Of a stretch of 64,000 nt of DNA, positions 47,599 to 56,243 are shown one piece after another (position 1 is the first letter of the stretch; the number at the start of each line of letters is the position of its first letter). Location of the stretch: positions 1 to 64,000 of the forward strand of contig NZ_LMRW01000010.1 of assembly GCF_001428255.1 (NCBI RefSeq). Reading direction: 5' to 3'. The position numbers and the translations under genes are program-made. The notes under the pieces are model-generated. The model was not told the origin of the DNA and made no database searches. It saw only the letters and a program-made list of their open reading frames with translations. This DNA comes from Agromyces sp. Soil535. GTDB taxonomy: Bacteria; Actinomycetota; Actinomycetes; Actinomycetales; Microbacteriaceae.

Positions 47599-48441
47599 AT
47601 GTGCCGCTGGCTTGCATACTCGGGTGAACCACTCCAACCGTCGACGGTGATCCTCGACGCCCAGCATTCACTCGTCAAACAGTCGCTGAACTCGCCCCTC
47701 GGCGCCGAGACGGTGAACGGCGACGGCTTCGGGTTCGGCTGGTACCCGCGCGACTCGGTGGCCGGAAGCGTCCCCGCGCTCTTCCACAGCACCGAGCCCG
47801 CCTGGAACGACGAGAACCTCCGCGAGCTGACGCAGGCGATCGAGAGCCCCCTCTTCTTCAGCCATGTGCGGGCGGCGGGCGGACCGCCGATCCAGCAGTC
47901 GAACTGCCATCCGTTCCGCTACGAGAACTGGATGTTCATGCACAACGGGTTCCTCACCGACTTCGCGAAGATGAAGCGCGACCTCGTGTTCGCGGTCGAC
48001 CCGTCGCTGTATCCGTACATCCACGGCACGACGGACTCGGAGGTGCTGTTCCACCTGGCGCTCACGCTGGGCCTGAGCGACGACCCGATTGCGGGCATCA
48101 CGAAGGCGGTGCAGATGATCGAGTCGGTCGGGCACGAGCACGGCATCAACTTCCCCATGCAGGGCACGATCGCGCTCTCGGACGGCGCGACCATCTGGGC
48201 GTTCCGCTACTCGACGCAGGGCAGGTCGCGGTCGCTCTTCCACTCCGTCGACATCGACACGCTGCGCGAGATGTACCCCGACATCGAGCGGCTCAAGATC
48301 TTCGGGCGCAGCGCCCGTGTCGTCGTCTCCGAGCCGCTCAACGACCTGCCCGGGGCGTTTATCGAAGTGCCCGAATCGACCGTGGCGATCCTCGACGCAG
48401 GGGAGTACCACCACCAGCCGTTCCTCGCCGACGCCGCGTAG
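47599..48441 (+). CDS. Class II glutamine amidotransferase
   Basis: 280 residues. The N-terminal Cys2, exposed after Met removal (MCRWLAYSGEP), is the Ntn-type nucleophile. NGDGFGFGWYP, SHVRAAGGPPIQQSNCHPF and FMHNGFLTDF form the glutaminase site. No synthase domain is attached, as in EgtC or YafJ-like proteins. The ergothioneine genes are not nearby, so its partner is unknown. The start is the ATG eight bases after AGGGGG. A 17-bp direct repeat spans the stop codon. Confidence 0.88.
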   Translation: MCRWLAYSGEPLQPSTVILDAQHSLVKQSLNSPLGAETVNGDGFGFGWYPRDSVAGSVPALFHSTEPAWNDENLRELTQAIESPLFFSHVRAAGGPPIQQSNCHPFRYENWMFMHNGFLTDFAKMKRDLVFAVDPSLYPYIHGTTDSEVLFHLALTLGLSDDPIAGITKAVQMIESVGHEHGINFPMQGTIALSDGATIWAFRYSTQGRSRSLFHSVDIDTLREMYPDIERLKIFGRSARVVVSEPLNDLPGAFIEVPESTVAILDAGEYHHQPFLADAA

Positions 48442-48466
48442 CCGGGGGTGACGCCGCGTAGCCGGG
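48430..48466. repeat. 17-bp direct repeat across the amidotransferase stop
   Basis: GACGCCGCGTAGCCGGG occurs at 48430-48446 and 48450-48466 (20-bp period). The first copy contains the gene's TAG stop. It looks like a small tandem duplication. Confidence 0.8.
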
Positions 48467-48608
48467 AGGCCATGACACGGAGCCGGATGTCCCGTCGAAG
48501 GCTGGACACAGACGGCATGCTGGGGTTCCATGGTGATGGAAGCAACATGGTGCCCGCCCTATCGGGCATCACGTCATCCGCACGTTCGCGGGCCTCGGGG
48601 GTGAGTGC

Positions 48609-50957
48609 ATGGCCGTGAGGAACATGCGGAACCGTGACTTCGCGGAGACGAGGACGCCCTTGGGAATCCTCGGCGGGTTCATCGGCCTCATCGCCGCGAG
48701 CGCGGCGGCGGCCACGCTCGTCGTGGTGGGGGTGACGCCGGCGATCGCGACCGTCGGCATCGCGGCATCCGGCACCATCGGCATGTTCGAGAACCTGCCC
48801 GGCTACCTCCAGATCGGCGAGCTCTCAGAGAAGAGCAACATCTACGCGACCCGCTCAGACGGCAGTATCGCGCACCTCGCGTCGTTCTACGACCAGAACC
48901 GCGTCGAGGTGGGCTGGGACGCGATCAGCCAGTACGTGAAGGATGCCGCGATCGCCGGTGAGGATCCGCGGTTCTACGAGCACGGCGGCATCGACCTTCA
49001 GGGCACGGTCCGCGCGGCCGTCACCACCGCCACCGGCCGTGAGACGCAGGGCGGCTCCTCCATCGCCCAGCAGTACGTGAAGAACGTGCGCGTGCAGGAA
49101 TGCGAGGGCATGGCCAGCGTCACCGCACTCGACGAGCTGACAGAGGACGAGGTCGCGGCGTTGACCTTCGATCAGCGCCACCTGCTCGTCGAGGAGGAGC
49201 GTCTCGGATGCTACGACAAGGTCACGGAGACCACGATCGATCGCAAGCTCAAGGAGATGCGCCTCGCGATCGGCGTCGAGAAGCGGTACACCAAGAACGA
49301 GATCCTGCTGGGGTACCTGAACATCGCCGGATTCGGCGGCACCGTCTACGGCATCGAGGCGGCCGCGAACTACTACTACAGCACGACCGCCGCGAACCTC
49401 ACGCTGGCGCAGGCGACCTCGCTCATGGCGATCGTCAACAACCCGGTCAAGTTCCAGCTCGACAAGCCCGACAGCGAGACCAACGGCGTCGCAAACGGAT
49501 ACGCCGAGAACACCGCCCGACGCAACTACATCCTCACGAGCATGCGGGAGCAGGGGAAGATCACGCAGGCGGAGTTCGACGAGGCGATGGCCACGCCGGT
49601 GCAGCCCGCGATCACCGAGCCGAGCACCGGCTGCCAGACCGCAGGCGGCAGCGCGTACTTCTGCGACTACGTCAAGAACATCCTGCAGAACGATCCCGCC
49701 TTCGGCGAGGACGAGGAAACCCGCATGCTCAACTTCCGGCGTGGCGGGTACGACGTGTACACCACGCTCGACGTCGACCTGCAGAACACCGCGGAGGCGG
49801 CGATCGCGCAGAACGTGCCGCAGACGTACCCGGGCTGGGACGTCGGCGCGGTCATCTCCAGTGTCCAGGTCGGCACCGGCCGGGTGCTCGCGATGGCCCA
49901 GAACCGCACCTACAGCCAGGATCCCGCGGTGCTGCAGACCGGACCGCAGTTCACGAGCATCAACTACAACACCGACTTCGACTACGGGGGTTCCCGCGGC
50001 TTCCAGCCGGGCTCGTCGTACAAGATCTTCACGCTCGCCGAGTGGCTGAAGACGGGCCACGGGCTGGCCGAGCGCGTCGATTCCCGGCCCAAGAGCGCCT
50101 GGGGCACGTTCCAGGACAGCTGCCTCGGGCCGCAGAACTACGACAGCGAGCACTGGGCGCCGAGGAATGACGCCAACGAGTCCGGTGGGAACTACAGCGC
50201 GCTCGAGTCGACCATCGGCTCGATCAACACGGGATTCATCGGCATGGCGAAGCGACTCGATCTCTGCGGCATCCGCAAGACGGCAGAGGCGTTCGGGATG
50301 CACCGGGCCGACGGCGACCCGCTCGTGCAGAGCGCCGCGGCGGTGATCGGCATCAACGAGGTCGCGCCGCTCAGCATGGCCGTGGCCTTCGCGGGCATCG
50401 CGAACAACGGCGTCACGTGCACGCCGATCGCCATCGATCGCATCGTCGGACGCGACGGCGAGGAGATCCCTGCGCCGAAGTCCACGTGCGCGCAGTCGGT
50501 GTCGCCCGAGGTGGCCGCGGCGATGCACTACGCGCTGGGGCGCGTGATGACCGGCGGAACGGCCACCGAGTCGAACAGGTTGACAGTTCCGCATGTGCCG
50601 CTCATCGGCAAGACCGGCACGACGGACGGCGCCAAGGACACCTGGATGGTCGGGTCGAGCTCGAAGGTCGCCACGGTCGCCGCCGTGGTCAGCGTGAACG
50701 GCGAGGCGAACCAGCGCGGGATCAGGTTCAGCAGCGGCCAGGCCGCGACCGCCAGGCACCGGATGTGGCCGATCGTGATGTCGGTGGCGGCCGCGAAGTA
50801 CGGCGGCGATCCGTTCACGGAGGCGGGGCTCGGGCCGGTGGCGCCGTCCAGTGGTGCCCCGCAGCCGGCCGCACCGCAAGACCAGGCGCCCGAGCAGGGG
50901 CCCGGGAACGGCAACGGCAACGGGAACGGGAACGGCAACGGCGGCAGACCGGGCTGA
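48609..50957 (+). CDS. Bifunctional class A penicillin-binding protein
   Basis: 782 residues. N-terminal helix (about 17-55), then a GT51 glycosyltransferase with the catalytic Glu in AGEDPRFYEHGGIDLQG and GGSSIAQQYVKN, and a transpeptidase with SxxK in PGSSYKIF, SxN in GSINTGF and KTG in GKTGTTDGAKDTW. It polymerises and crosslinks peptidoglycan outside the membrane. Two inserts in the glycosyltransferase part carry cysteine pairs. The C-terminus is a Pro/Ala/Gln linker ending in GN repeats, coded by a short-period repeat around 50905-50945. The ATG follows GGGGGTGAG. Confidence 0.93.
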   Translation: MAVRNMRNRDFAETRTPLGILGGFIGLIAASAAAATLVVVGVTPAIATVGIAASGTIGMFENLPGYLQIGELSEKSNIYATRSDGSIAHLASFYDQNRVEVGWDAISQYVKDAAIAGEDPRFYEHGGIDLQGTVRAAVTTATGRETQGGSSIAQQYVKNVRVQECEGMASVTALDELTEDEVAALTFDQRHLLVEEERLGCYDKVTETTIDRKLKEMRLAIGVEKRYTKNEILLGYLNIAGFGGTVYGIEAAANYYYSTTAANLTLAQATSLMAIVNNPVKFQLDKPDSETNGVANGYAENTARRNYILTSMREQGKITQAEFDEAMATPVQPAITEPSTGCQTAGGSAYFCDYVKNILQNDPAFGEDEETRMLNFRRGGYDVYTTLDVDLQNTAEAAIAQNVPQTYPGWDVGAVISSVQVGTGRVLAMAQNRTYSQDPAVLQTGPQFTSINYNTDFDYGGSRGFQPGSSYKIFTLAEWLKTGHGLAERVDSRPKSAWGTFQDSCLGPQNYDSEHWAPRNDANESGGNYSALESTIGSINTGFIGMAKRLDLCGIRKTAEAFGMHRADGDPLVQSAAAVIGINEVAPLSMAVAFAGIANNGVTCTPIAIDRIVGRDGEEIPAPKSTCAQSVSPEVAAAMHYALGRVMTGGTATESNRLTVPHVPLIGKTGTTDGAKDTWMVGSSSKVATVAAVVSVNGEANQRGIRFSSGQAATARHRMWPIVMSVAAAKYGGDPFTEAGLGPVAPSSGAPQPAAPQDQAPEQGPGNGNGNGNGNGNGGRPG

Positions 50958-51027
50958 GCGACGACGGCCGTCCCGACGACGAGGTCGGGTCGGCCGTCGC
51001 CCCACGACGGGCGCGGCATCCGTCGCG

Positions 51028-51666
51028 TCAGAAGTCGATCGAGTCGCCCGGTTGCAGCGGCAGGTACTCGCCGCCGCCCTGCTCGGTCGCCCAGCCGAGG
51101 CGCGTGTTCGAGAGCGCCTTGCCGGCCTGCGAGAGCAGCATCTCGTGCGTGGGGAACGCGCGCTTCGGCGCGACCGCCATGATGTAGTCCATCGCCTCGC
51201 TGATCTTCATCCACGGCGCCCCTGCAGGAGCGGCGAGCACCTCCACCGCGACGCCCTCTGGCACCGTGAAGGAGTCGCCGGCGTAGTACAGCGCGTCGTC
51301 CACGAGCACGCCGAGGTTGTCGATGATCGGGATGGACGGGTGGATCTGCGCGTGCAGGCCGCCGAAGAACCGCAGCCGGAACGGGCCGGCCTCGACCTCG
51401 TCGCCGGCCGACACCGTCTCGACCGGGAACCCGGATGCCGCGGCGGCGACGCCCGAGGGGCCGAGGATGCGCACGTCGGGATTCGCGGCGATGATGCGCC
51501 GGAGCTGCTCGGGCGTCCAGTGGTCGTCATGCTCGTGGGTGATGACGATGGCGACGGCGCCCGCCGACTCGGTGATGGGCGTGGTGAACTTGCCAGGGTC
51601 GATGTAGAGCTTGTCGCCCGAGTCGTCGACGACGAGTGCGGCGTGTTCGAGCTTCGTGAGTCGCAT
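51028..51666 (-). CDS. Metallo-beta-lactamase-fold hydrolase (UlaG-like)
   Basis: 212 residues. The metal motif HxHxDH is in VITHEHDDHWT, further ligands in LYYAGDSF and AFPTHEML. Compact form without an extra domain, similar to UlaG-type or L-ascorbate-6-phosphate lactonase-like proteins; the substrate is unknown. Start at ATG 51666, since the longer upstream frame overlaps the divergent lipid kinase gene. Divergent from that gene with 61 bp between starts. Confidence 0.85.
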   Translation of the reverse strand: MRLTKLEHAALVVDDSGDKLYIDPGKFTTPITESAGAVAIVITHEHDDHWTPEQLRRIIAANPDVRILGPSGVAAAASGFPVETVSAGDEVEAGPFRLRFFGGLHAQIHPSIPIIDNLGVLVDDALYYAGDSFTVPEGVAVEVLAAPAGAPWMKISEAMDYIMAVAPKRAFPTHEMLLSQAGKALSNTRLGWATEQGGGEYLPLQPGDSIDF

Positions 51667-51727
51667 GCGTCGAGCCAACACCGCCCGCCGGTCGGCACGC
51701 AAGCCCGGCGCCTGCCAGAATCGCTCC

Positions 51728-52630
51728 ATGATCCGAGCCCCCCTGCGCCTCCTCGTGGCCGTCAACCCGGCGGCCTCGTTCGGTCGCAACCGCGCGGTCG
51801 GTCCCGCGGTCGCGGAGCGCCTGGTGGCCGAGGGCTACGAGGTGTCGATGCTCCGCGAGGCGAACTTCGAGCTGCTGCGGCGCGAGACCGAGTCGGCGTT
51901 CGCGCAGGGCACCGACGGTCTCGTGGTCGTCGGCGGCGACGGAATGGTCTCGCTCGGCGTGAACCTCGTGGCGCAGACGGGCGTCCCGCTCGGCATCGTC
52001 GCGGCCGGCACGGGCAACGACCTCGCTCGCGGGCTCGGCATCCCGCACGACGACCCGGCTGCGGCCACCGAAGCGCTCATCGCCGCCCTCGCCCGGGAGC
52101 CGCGGTCGATCGATGCCGGCGTGATCCGGCACGGCGAGCTGCGCACGTGGTTCGCGGTCGTCGTCTCGACCGGGTTCGACGCCGTCGTGAACGAGCGGGC
52201 GAACCGGATGTCGCGGCCGCACGGCCCGAGCCGGTACACGATCGCCCTGGTGCGGGAGCTCGCCACCTTCCGCCCGCGCACCTACACGATCACCATCGAC
52301 GGCGTGCGCCGCGAGCAGCAGGCGATGCTCGTCTCGGTGGCGAACAACGCGTCGCTGGGCGGCGGCATGCGGATCGTGCCGCACGCCGACCTGGCCGACG
52401 GGGTGCTCGACGTGTTCATCGTGCATCCGCTGTCGCGGGTGGGGCTGCTCCGGGTGTTCCCGAAGGTCTTCGCGGGGGAGCACACCGACCATCCTGCCGT
52501 CGAGTTCGTGCGGGGCAGGCGGGTGACGATCGAGGCCGACGACATCGTCGCGTACGCCGACGGGGAGCGCATCGGTGCGCTTCCGATCGACGTCGAGGTG
52601 GTGCCCGGTGCGCTCTCCGTGTTCGCCTGA
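51728..52630 (+). CDS. Diacylglycerol/lipid kinase family protein
   Basis: 300 residues. DAGK catalytic fold with VVGGDGMVSLG and AAGTGNDLARGLG (the GGDG and GTGND nucleotide motifs), and a C-terminal beta domain containing NNASLGGGMRIVPHADLADG. Phosphorylates diacylglycerol or a related lipid at the membrane. CAGAAT (51716-51721) is 6 nt before the ATG, so the mRNA is probably leaderless. Confidence 0.92.
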   Translation: MIRAPLRLLVAVNPAASFGRNRAVGPAVAERLVAEGYEVSMLREANFELLRRETESAFAQGTDGLVVVGGDGMVSLGVNLVAQTGVPLGIVAAGTGNDLARGLGIPHDDPAAATEALIAALAREPRSIDAGVIRHGELRTWFAVVVSTGFDAVVNERANRMSRPHGPSRYTIALVRELATFRPRTYTITIDGVRREQQAMLVSVANNASLGGGMRIVPHADLADGVLDVFIVHPLSRVGLLRVFPKVFAGEHTDHPAVEFVRGRRVTIEADDIVAYADGERIGALPIDVEVVPGALSVFA

Positions 52631-52661
52631 CCTGGGCGCGGATGCCGCGGCGGCCTCGATT

Positions 52662-52690
52662 TTGCGGCAGCCCTGCGCCTGTGTCATACT
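52662..52690 (+). promoter_or_regulatory. Promoter of tRNA-Glu
   Basis: TTGCGG (52662-52667), 17-bp spacer, CATACT (52685-52690), 17 bp before the tRNA 5' end. Confidence 0.75.
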
Positions 52691-52707
52691 CTTCAAGTTG
52701 TCGATCC

Positions 52708-52780
52708 GGCCCCATCGTTTAGCGGCCTAGGACGCCGCCCTCTCACGGCGGTAGCGCGGGTTCAAATCCCGCTGGGGTCA
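52708..52780 (+). tRNA. tRNA-Glu (anticodon CTC), CCA not encoded
   Basis: 73 nt. The acceptor GGCCCCA pairs with TGGGGTC (one G-T pair), discriminator A. The anticodon stem CCGCC/GGCGG closes the loop CTCTCAC with CTC at 34-36. The T arm is GCGGGTTCAAATCCCGC. The next bases are CGC, so CCA is added after transcription. Confidence 0.95.
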
Positions 52781-52802
52781 CGCGCTGACATACGACAACC
52801 AA

Positions 52803-52834
52803 CCGAATGCCCTCGCTCCGGCGAGGGCATTCGG
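52803..52834 (+). terminator. Terminator after tRNA-Glu
   Basis: A perfect 14-bp stem: CCGAATGCCCTCGC pairs with GCGAGGGCATTCGG around a TCCG loop. CATTTCC follows. Confidence 0.88.
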
Positions 52835-52920
52835 CATTTCCGGGGTCGGTGCGGCGTGCGGCATCCGGTGATCCCGTGCCATCCCGTCGGGGAAGGCGCC
52901 GGGGCATCCGATAGACTCAT

Positions 52921-53046
52921 CCGAGCGAAGGGGAGTATCCCGCGGGGCGCAGGCCCCGAGCCACGATTCGTCAATACGAGCGTCAGAGACGCCGCTCCGG
53001 TCGTGGCGGCACGCCGGGTGGCGCGGTCGGGAGAGACTTTCGGGTC
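52921..53046 (+). ncRNA. yybP-ykoY (manganese) riboswitch upstream of terC
   Basis: Both conserved boxes of this class are present: GAAGGGGAGTATCCC at the 5' side and CGGGAGAGACTTTCGGG at the 3' side. The ends pair (CCGA and GAAG with CTTTCGGG) to make P1, and a GTCAGAGACGCC segment lies between. The class binds Mn2+ and turns on Mn exporters such as MntP and TerC-like proteins. A TAGACT -10 (52912-52917) sits just upstream, and the terC start is about 35 bp downstream, where GGAAGG could be the exposed ribosome-binding site. Confidence 0.8.
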
Positions 53047-53080
53047 CATCTGTACCCTCGACTCACCCGGAAGGCACCCT

Positions 53081-54124
53081 GTGCTCGAGCTCCCCGCCTG
53101 GTTCGAAATCGGATCCCTCGTGGTCCTCACCCTCATCCTCGTCGCCGACCTGCTCCTCGTGATCAAGCGGCCGCATGTCCCGTCGTTCCGAGAGTCGACG
53201 CTGTGGGTCGTGTTCTACGTTGGGCTCGCGCTGATCTTCGCGCTGTTGATGCTCCTCCTCGGCGACGCCGAGCACGCCGGCCAGTTCATCGTCGGATGGC
53301 TCACCGAGTACAGCCTCTCGATCGACAACCTGTTCGTCTTCGTGGTGATCATGGCGCGGTTCGCCGTACCGAAGAAGATGCAGCAGGAAGTGCTCATGGT
53401 GGGCATCATCCTCGCGCTCATCTTCCGCGGCGTCTTCATCCTGCTCGGCGCCCAGCTCATCGAGAACTTCAGCTGGATCTTCTACATCTTCGGCGCGTGG
53501 CTGGTGTGGACGGCCATCCAACAGGCGTTCCTGCACCGCGAGGAGAACGCCGAGCAGACCGAGAGCGGGCTGGTGCGGATGCTGCGCAGGAGGGTCCGCA
53601 TCTCCGACGACTACGACGGCATCAGGCTGCGCACGACCGTCGACGGCACGCGGATGTTCACGCCGATCCTCATCGTCTTCATCGCGATCGGCACGACCGA
53701 CCTGCTGTTCGCGCTCGACTCGATCCCCGCGATCTTCGGCATCACCCAGAGCGCGTTCATCGTGTTCACAGCCAACGTGTTCGCGCTCATGGGACTGCGC
53801 CAGCTCTACTTCCTGCTCGGTGGCCTGCTCGAGCGCCTGGAGTACCTCAAGTACGGCATCGCATTCATCCTCGCGTTCATCGGCGTGAAGCTCGTGCTGC
53901 ACGCCCTGCACGTCAACGAGCTGCCGTTCCTCAACGGCGGCGAGCCCTTCGAGTGGGCGCCCGAGATCTCCACGTGGGCCTCGCTCGGCGTGATCGTCGT
54001 GGCGATGGCGGTTGCCACGATCGCGAGCCTCGTGAAGGCCCGCGTCGACTCGAAGCGCCGGGGCGCGAAGCTCATGGACGAGGTGCCCCACTTCACCGAG
54101 GACGCCGCCCGCCGCGAGCATTGA
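53081..54124 (+). CDS. TerC/Alx family membrane protein (probable manganese exporter)
   Basis: 347 residues from GTG 53081, after GGAAGG; the frame open upstream covers the riboswitch and is not used. Eight or nine membrane helices with the family signatures TEYSLSIDNLFVFVVIM and FIAIGTTDLLFALDSIPAIFGIT, whose acidic residues sit in the membrane. TerC/Alx/MeeF proteins export Mn2+, some to metallate secreted proteins. The Mn riboswitch in front fits that role well. It ends in a cytoplasmic charged tail. Confidence 0.9.
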   Translation: MLELPAWFEIGSLVVLTLILVADLLLVIKRPHVPSFRESTLWVVFYVGLALIFALLMLLLGDAEHAGQFIVGWLTEYSLSIDNLFVFVVIMARFAVPKKMQQEVLMVGIILALIFRGVFILLGAQLIENFSWIFYIFGAWLVWTAIQQAFLHREENAEQTESGLVRMLRRRVRISDDYDGIRLRTTVDGTRMFTPILIVFIAIGTTDLLFALDSIPAIFGITQSAFIVFTANVFALMGLRQLYFLLGGLLERLEYLKYGIAFILAFIGVKLVLHALHVNELPFLNGGEPFEWAPEISTWASLGVIVVAMAVATIASLVKARVDSKRRGAKLMDEVPHFTEDAARREH

Positions 54125-54253
54125 GGCCGTCCGGCGGGCTCGGTTGTGCACAGCGGTCCGCGACACCCGCCGGGACTTGCTAGCGTGGGGAGGCGGCGCC
54201 TGGGTGGGGCGCCCGGGCCGGGGGGCCCGGTGGCAGTTGCGACGAGGAGAACC

Positions 54254-55150
54254 GTGTCCGCTGATGGCGAGGACATCGTCCCGCTCCCGCGCGGTTCCGC
54301 GGTGATCGCACACAGTGCGCAGACCGACGTCGGGCGCGTGCGCAGCGTCAACGAGGACACGTTCCTCGCCGAGGCGCCCGTGTTCCTCGTGGCCGACGGC
54401 ATGGGCGGGCACGCCCGCGGCGACGCCGCGAGCCGCGCCGTGGTCGAGACGTTCCGCCGCCACATCGAGGCGGGGCGGCCGTCCTCGCCCGAGCAGGTGC
54501 TCGATGCGATCCACAGCTCCAACGAGGCGGTGCGCGCCCTGAGCGCCGAAGGCGAGGAGGGCACCGCCGTGGCCGGCACGACGCTCACGGGCGTCGTGCT
54601 CGTCGATGCGGGCGACGACGCGGGCTTCCACTGGATGGTCTTCAACATCGGGGACTCGCGGGTCTACTCGTGGGACGGCCGTACCCTCGAGCAGCTGACC
54701 GTCGACCACTCCGCCGTGCAGGAGCTCGTCGACGCGGGCCTCATCCGCCCCGAGGAGGCCGAGCGCCACCCCGACCGCAACGTGATCACGCGCGCGATCG
54801 GCGCCGACGACGTCGTCGACCCCGACGTGTGGCTGATTCCCGCCGGCGGCCGTCAGGTATTCCTCATCTGCTCCGACGGGCTCTCGAAGGAGGTCGACGA
54901 CGACCGGCTCGCGCACCTCCTCGCGGGCGAAACCGGTCACGCCGCAGGCCTGGCCGGAGTGCTCGTCGACGCGGCGCTCGAGCACGGCGGCCGCGACAAC
55001 GTCACCGTCATCGTCGTGGAGTCCCAGCTCGGCTCCGACGGCGACGACGACGACGAGACCACGCGCGACCGGGCGGACTCGCTGTCCGGCGCCGCCGAGG
55101 ACACCACGCCGCGTACCGGGGAAGGCGAGCATGGCGACGTATCGGCCTGA
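54254..55150 (+). CDS. PP2C-family Ser/Thr phosphatase
   Basis: 298 residues from GTG 54254, after GAGGAGA. PP2C metal-site motifs in order: VNEDTF, VADGMGGHARGDAAS, FNIGDSRVY, ICSDGLSKEVDDDRL and GGRDNVTVIVV. A short acidic C-terminal tail (GDDDDETTRD) follows and there is no membrane helix. It dephosphorylates targets of the kinase in the same operon. The end overlaps the start of the FHA gene by 20 bp. Confidence 0.93.
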   Translation: MSADGEDIVPLPRGSAVIAHSAQTDVGRVRSVNEDTFLAEAPVFLVADGMGGHARGDAASRAVVETFRRHIEAGRPSSPEQVLDAIHSSNEAVRALSAEGEEGTAVAGTTLTGVVLVDAGDDAGFHWMVFNIGDSRVYSWDGRTLEQLTVDHSAVQELVDAGLIRPEEAERHPDRNVITRAIGADDVVDPDVWLIPAGGRQVFLICSDGLSKEVDDDRLAHLLAGETGHAAGLAGVLVDAALEHGGRDNVTVIVVESQLGSDGDDDDETTRDRADSLSGAAEDTTPRTGEGEHGDVSA

Positions 55151-56243
55151 TCCTGCAGCGGGGTGGCTCGCCGCGGTGCGCGGCGGCGTCGTCCTAGTGG
55201 CGCCGTCGGACTCCGCTGCCGAGGTCGCCGCGCTCTGGCCCAACCTCGTCGAGTCCGATCCCACCCCGAAGGTGCTCGACGCCCTCGCCGCGAACGGCCT
55301 GGCGGCGACGCCGCCGTTCGCACTCGTCGTCCGGGACGCCGACGGCGGATCCGCACGCGTCGTCGTGCGCGGAGCACTCTCGGTGCGCGCCGGCGATGTC
55401 ACGGTCTCCGGCGTTGGCGTGTCCACGTGGGCGGAGCGGATGGTCGAGGTCGGCGACGCCGAGATCCAGGTCGAAGTCGAGGGCGCCTCGCCGGATGCCG
55501 CCGCGGGTCGACTGCCGCTGGTGGAGGGCGTGGTGCACGCCGAAGCCGTGAGCTCGGGCGATCGCGAGCCGGTCGCGCCAGTGCGTATGCCGACCGCGGC
55601 ATCCGTGCCGGCCGTGCCGGTGGCGCCCGTGCCTGCGGCATCCGTGCCCAGCCCGATCGTGCCGACCTTCCCCGCACCGCCGGCCGCGCTCGCCGAGCAG
55701 ACCATCGTGCCGGCGGAGGACACGGTCGCCGGCCCGTCGACGCCCCCGCATGCGACGCCGGCGCTGCCGGAGGCGCCCCCTGCCCCGTACGACGGCGACC
55801 ACGACGGACTCACCGTCGCCAGCGTCGACCTGCGGCGACTCCGCGCCGAGCGGGCGTCCCGCGGCGGCGAGGCCACGCCGGCGGGCGGCGTCACCGTACC
55901 GCCCGCGTCGTCGAGCCTTCGCATGCCCGACGGATCGGTCGAGGCGATCGGGCACGAGGTCGTGCTCGGTCGGGCGCCGAGTGTCAGCCAGGTGTCCGGA
56001 GGTCGCATCCCGCGGCTCATCACCCTCGGCGCCGGAGACCCCGACATCTCCCGCAACCACCTGCGGGTCGCGGTGGAGGGCGACACGGTCGTCGTGACCG
56101 ACCTGCACTCGCGCAACGGCACCCACGTGGTCGCACCGGGCAAGCCGCCCGTGAAGCTCCGCGCCGGCGACCCCACTCCGGTGCTGGCAGGCACGGTCGT
56201 CGACCTCGGCGGCGGCTGGACCATCCAGGTGATCGGAGCGTGA
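55131..56243 (+). CDS. FHA-domain protein
   Basis: 370 residues. The N-terminal 120 or so residues are a beta-rich domain (AAGWLAAVRGGVVLVAPSDS). A Pro/Ala/Val-rich linker (about 145-220) leads to a C-terminal FHA domain with EVVLGRAPSV, DISRNHLRV and LHSRNGTHV, the canonical phosphothreonine-binding residues. It probably docks phosphorylated kinase or another phosphoprotein. It overlaps the PP2C gene by 20 bp and the kinase start by one base, so expression is tightly coupled. Confidence 0.9.
   Translation: MATYRPDPAAGWLAAVRGGVVLVAPSDSAAEVAALWPNLVESDPTPKVLDALAANGLAATPPFALVVRDADGGSARVVVRGALSVRAGDVTVSGVGVSTWAERMVEVGDAEIQVEVEGASPDAAAGRLPLVEGVVHAEAVSSGDREPVAPVRMPTAASVPAVPVAPVPAASVPSPIVPTFPAPPAALAEQTIVPAEDTVAGPSTPPHATPALPEAPPAPYDGDHDGLTVASVDLRRLRAERASRGGEATPAGGVTVPPASSSLRMPDGSVEAIGHEVVLGRAPSVSQVSGGRIPRLITLGAGDPDISRNHLRVAVEGDTVVVTDLHSRNGTHVVAPGKPPVKLRAGDPTPVLAGTVVDLGGGWTIQVIGA

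Noticed and set aside
50905-50957. Asn/Gly repeat at the PBP C-terminus as a separate repeat element
   Set aside because: A short low-complexity codon repeat within the gene, common in PBP tails.
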